From Anaerolineales bacterium UBA3499 (GTDB lineage Bacteria; Chloroflexota; Anaerolineae; Anaerolineales; UBA11657): a stretch of 7,888 nucleotides of DNA. Positions 5,190 through 7,888 of the stretch are shown here, piece by piece; the first letter of the stretch is position 1; each line of letters starts with the position of its first letter. Position numbers and translations under genes: made by a program. The notes beneath the pieces were generated by a model. That model did no database searches. It was not told the origin of the DNA and was given only the letters and a program-made list of their open reading frames with translations. The stretch is taken from positions 25,529-33,416 of the forward strand of contig DFQC01000039.1 in NCBI GenBank assembly GCA_002377585.1, written 5' to 3'.

Positions 5190-6677
5190 TTATTGAGAAT
5201 ACGCGTCAAATATCCCTGACGCAATACACGACCTAGGCGCATAGTCAACACACTCTCCCTGAAATGAAAGTGTTGAGTTAGCAAGTATCGAAATAGACAA
5301 ATCCAATTCAGGAGAATACCTCAACAAAGAAGAATAGCCACCGCCTCCACCAGGATGACCATATGCTGATATCTCGCTAGAATCAGACAGAGTAAACATA
5401 CGCTTGGCCAAGTAATATCCGTAATTTTGCTTAGAACCTTGAAAATTAACTAAATCACCTTCGGTAGATCGATAAAGAACTTTTCTACTCTCCTCAGATA
5501 CTGCCTTACCCTTTCTGCTGTACAACTCATACCCCCAACGAGCCATATTCTCAGGCGTAGATATGAGTCCACAACACGCCCATCGCACCCTACCTTGACC
5601 CTTGCTATAGTGCTCAAATGAGTAAGGCGCTGCATCTATCAGATTACCAAAAGTCCCTCCATAGTTTGATATGTCGTCGTATGGACGTGCCGTATTACCT
5701 GGAACCGCCTCTGCACTTAGAAATAAAGCCGATATACCCAATGGTTCAAGAAATTCTTCCCTATACAGACTGTACAGGTCGTTTTCACCATATTTTTCAG
5801 CTATCAAGCCTAATAACACCAAATTTGTGTCAACATACTCAAATTTACCAGGCATACTGTACTCAGACTGTAGTAAATTGATATTATCAGCTGGTTTCCA
5901 ATCCGGCGCTGAGAACAAGCCTGCTTTACCTTTGAAATTTTCATTGTAATCTGCTAAACCTGAGGTCATAGACAACATTTCACTAATAGTTACTTCAGAA
6001 TTAACTTTAGTCTGATCAAACGACGCATAATCTGGATGATCCGCTAGGATCACACCTACAGTGTCTGCCAACCCGTAATAACCTTTTTCTATTTGATTTA
6101 ACACTAAGGCAGATACAAACGTCTTTGAGGTGCTTCCAATTAGAATTGGCGTATCAATATCAATATTCCTTCCCGTATCAGCCTCTCCCATGGCGTAAGT
6201 CCACAGCCTATCTCCATCATACACTGCCACAGATATACCTGCTTTTTCTGTGGCTGCTCCAAATTCATCCTCAACCACCTGTCTAAATGCCTGCTCTTCT
6301 ACAGAGGAGAACCTATCATAATCTGCCGGCCTAGCAAAACTAACCTCTTTTGACTCTGCAGTAGCTGTCGGCTCAGTAACCGTCGGCAAAGCTTCCTCTT
6401 GCGTGTTTGTAGCCGAGGGATTTACCTCATATTCTTCTTTTTGAGTATCCTTTGTAACCTCAACAGCAGAAATCATGACTTCTGTTGGAACAAGCGGCGC
6501 ACTAGTTGGCATCTTCGTAGCTAGTTCAGCAGTAGCAATGCTCTTTTGACCACTAGGAACACCCGTAGGCTTTTGGTCCACCGAAATATTCTGAGAAGTA
6601 GCATCGGATGTAGCGCAGGCCACTAATATTACGCCAAGTATAGTTACTAAAATTATATTTCTTATTCTAAAGTTCAT
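5190..6677 (-). CDS. Lipoprotein serine hydrolase, beta-lactamase/DD-peptidase family
   Basis: The 495-residue protein starts with a lipoprotein signal peptide: NFRIRN, a hydrophobic stretch, then the lipobox L-V-A-C with C21 as the lipidated residue. A Ser/Thr/Pro/Glu-rich tether (about 22-115) carries the catalytic domain (about 120-490) away from the membrane. That domain has the class C beta-lactamase/R61-type carboxypeptidase layout: S182-T-S-K185 (nucleophile and general base), Y281-V-D283 at the YxN position, and H441-P-G443 at the KTG/HxG position, followed by a glycine-rich turn. SGLADY (239-244) is also typical. Whether it cleaves peptidoglycan peptides, beta-lactams or esters cannot be told; the generic name serine hydrolase is safest. 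C476 and C484 could form a disulfide. The gene is single, convergent with DUF192 and divergent from the second aldo-keto reductase. No Shine-Dalgarno precedes the ATG. Confidence 0.95.
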   Translation of the reverse strand: MNFRIRNIILVTILGVILVACATSDATSQNISVDQKPTGVPSGQKSIATAELATKMPTSAPLVPTEVMISAVEVTKDTQKEEYEVNPSATNTQEEALPTVTEPTATAESKEVSFARPADYDRFSSVEEQAFRQVVEDEFGAATEKAGISVAVYDGDRLWTYAMGEADTGRNIDIDTPILIGSTSKTFVSALVLNQIEKGYYGLADTVGVILADHPDYASFDQTKVNSEVTISEMLSMTSGLADYNENFKGKAGLFSAPDWKPADNINLLQSEYSMPGKFEYVDTNLVLLGLIAEKYGENDLYSLYREEFLEPLGISALFLSAEAVPGNTARPYDDISNYGGTFGNLIDAAPYSFEHYSKGQGRVRWACCGLISTPENMARWGYELYSRKGKAVSEESRKVLYRSTEGDLVNFQGSKQNYGYYLAKRMFTLSDSSEISAYGHPGGGGGYSSLLRYSPELDLSISILANSTLSFQGECVDYAPRSCIASGIFDAYSQ

Positions 6678-6685
6678 AACGTCGC

Positions 6686-6691
6686 ATTATA
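6686..6691 (-). promoter_or_regulatory. -10 box of the serine-hydrolase gene, giving a leaderless or near-leaderless mRNA
   Basis: On the minus strand a perfect TATAAT ends only 8 nt before the ATG at 6677. Transcription normally begins 6-8 nt after the -10 box, so the mRNA should start at or within about two bases of the start codon. This agrees with the lack of any ribosome binding site. The -35 region is poor. Confidence 0.6.
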
Positions 6692-6731
6692 CAAGTATTA
6701 CTCAAAATAGAGACATATCACAAGAACATCT

Positions 6732-6761
6732 TTGCGTAGCGTTTACAAGCTTTGGTATACT
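6732..6761 (+). promoter_or_regulatory. Probable promoter of the second aldo-keto reductase gene
   Basis: TATACT (6756-6761) lies 18 bp after TTGCGT (6732-6737). The predicted start near 6768 leaves a leader of about 35 nt that includes AGGAG (6790-6794), 8 nt before the ATG. The -10 box is the same TATACT used by the two strong promoters at the start of the window. Confidence 0.6.
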
Positions 6762-6802
6762 ATCAACACAACGGCTTTTAGCTACCATTAGGAGCGTAGA
6801 CC

Positions 6803-7807
6803 ATGGAATATCGACCCTTAGGACGTACCGGAGTAAAAGTAAGTGAGTTATGCCTCGGCTGTATGACCTTCGGAAACACTACTGAACCCGAAGATTCATA
6901 TACCATAGTCGATAGAGCAATAGACGCTGGTATAAACTTCCTCGATACTGCCAACGTCTATTCACGGGGACGCTCCGAGGAAGTAACTGGAGAAGCTCTA
7001 AAACGCAACGGCAAGCGCAGTCGTATTGTACTGGCCACTAAAGTACATGGAGTCATGGCTGACGATGACCCTAATGCTGCTGGTACCAGTCGCCGACACA
7101 TTATTGAGCAATGTGAGGATAGTCTAAAACGGCTACAAACAGACTATATAGATCTCTACCAAATTCACAGACCACGCTCTGATACTCCAATAGACGAGGT
7201 ATTACGAGCTCTTGATGACCTGATACGATCAGGTAAGGTACGCTACATTGGATCTAGTACATTTGGTGCCTGGCAATTAGTTGAATCACTTTGGGTTTCC
7301 AAAGAATTAGGTCTAAATCGTTTTGTTTGCGAGCAACCGCCCTACAACATATTAGATCGACGCATCGAACGTGAACTATTACCAATGGCTAAGACCTACG
7401 GCATAGCCACCATACCGTGGAGCCCACTCGGCGGTGGATTGCTAACTGGTAAGTACAGAACGGACCACATGCCGGACGAAGGCCGCTTCCTTGATACAAG
7501 CTCTAAGCCATGGCAAATGCGACTCACTCAAGGAGCATTTGAAGCGGTAGACAAATTAGACCCACTTGTTACTGAAAAGGGATGTACTATGGCGCAACTG
7601 TCGCTTGCTTGGGTTTTAGGACGCCCTGGCGTTACCAGCCCAATTATAGGACCACGAACTATGGAACAATTAGAAGATAATCTTGGAGCTATAGATGTGC
7701 CAATTACCGCGGATGATTTAGCTAAGATAGACGAAATAGTTCCACCTGGCTCGAACGTTTCGCCGTTTTATGAAGCTGACTTTGGCACACCATTATATCG
7801 TTGGTAA
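6803..7807 (+). CDS. Aldo-keto reductase (copy 2)
   Basis: This 334-residue enzyme is a complete aldo-keto reductase with the tetrad D48, Y53, K80 and H122 and the cofactor segments IPWSPLGGGLLTGKY and IIGPRTMEQLEDNL. It matches copy 1 residue for residue in length up to about 230, then needs one gap in the loop after KPW and one near the C-terminus; both end in YRW. Differences cluster in the 220-245 loop, in residues 82-85 after the catalytic lysine, and just after H122 (HRPRSD versus HRASVD), positions that line the substrate side of the barrel, so the two probably differ in substrate. AGGAG at 8 nt fixes the ATG. The gene is transcribed away from the serine hydrolase and appears alone within the window. 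Confidence 0.96.
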   Translation: MEYRPLGRTGVKVSELCLGCMTFGNTTEPEDSYTIVDRAIDAGINFLDTANVYSRGRSEEVTGEALKRNGKRSRIVLATKVHGVMADDDPNAAGTSRRHIIEQCEDSLKRLQTDYIDLYQIHRPRSDTPIDEVLRALDDLIRSGKVRYIGSSTFGAWQLVESLWVSKELGLNRFVCEQPPYNILDRRIERELLPMAKTYGIATIPWSPLGGGLLTGKYRTDHMPDEGRFLDTSSKPWQMRLTQGAFEAVDKLDPLVTEKGCTMAQLSLAWVLGRPGVTSPIIGPRTMEQLEDNLGAIDVPITADDLAKIDEIVPPGSNVSPFYEADFGTPLYRW

Positions 7808-7888
7808 TAACTAGTCCGTATAGCACAGGCAATATCTGACATTATACGAACGCCGACCTCGCCTCTGTTACGTCCCGGACATTAAATC
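7808..7888. other. Sequence after the second aldo-keto reductase
   Basis: No gene is recognisable in these 81 bp. CGTATA (7817-7822) and TATACG (7843-7848) form a 6-bp inverted repeat with a 20-nt spacer and no T-run, which is too weak to call a terminator. Confidence 0.4.

Noticed and set aside
5450..5949. Frames inside the serine-hydrolase gene (5450-5635 minus, 5618-5881 and 5671-5949 plus)
   Set aside because: They lie wholly within the well-supported catalytic domain and show no independent evidence.

Overview
The window is an ordinary-looking piece of bacterial chromosome with moderately AT-rich DNA, short spacers, tRNA genes without an encoded CCA end, and no phage, insertion-sequence or CRISPR signature. 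The lineage cannot be fixed from sequence alone. A mycoredoxin-type glutaredoxin, many MEYR-x-LGRTGVKVS aldo-keto reductases and a membrane-anchored protein of IPV/VPVDT-type hexads together fit Chloroflexota or a neighbouring group; this is inference of moderate to low confidence.

Layout. Positions 1-194 hold the tail of one tRNA (probably initiator Met), its intrinsic terminator, a clean sigma-70-type promoter and a complete tRNA with a CAT anticodon. After a 303-bp spacer with one hairpin and a second strong promoter comes a DoxX-like membrane protein (498-881, +). Facing it is a six-gene minus-strand run, 4019 down to 913: aldo-keto reductase, GNAT acetyltransferase, mycoredoxin-like glutaredoxin, a small unknown protein, MsrB and the hexad-repeat membrane protein. 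Three of these genes are joined by 1-nt and 4-nt overlaps, so the core is almost certainly one operon. A 289-bp divergent spacer leads to two plus-strand genes, a half-size EamA transporter (4309-4725) and a DUF192 protein (4776-5144). These converge on a lipoprotein serine hydrolase of the beta-lactamase/DD-peptidase fold (6677-5190, -), which is divergent from a second aldo-keto reductase (6803-7807, +).

How the genes fit together. The minus-strand operon reads as a redox and repair group. MsrB has serine where the usual resolving cysteine sits, and a dithiol glutaredoxin lies two genes upstream, which suggests a one-cysteine MsrB recycled by its operon partner. The two aldo-keto reductases are about 71% identical by my manual alignment and lie in opposite orientation about 2.8 kb apart. 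Nothing in the window is a clear new defence or mobile system. The most unusual items are the hexad-repeat protein, the MsrB/glutaredoxin pairing with its small unknown partner, and a serine-hydrolase gene that looks leaderless.
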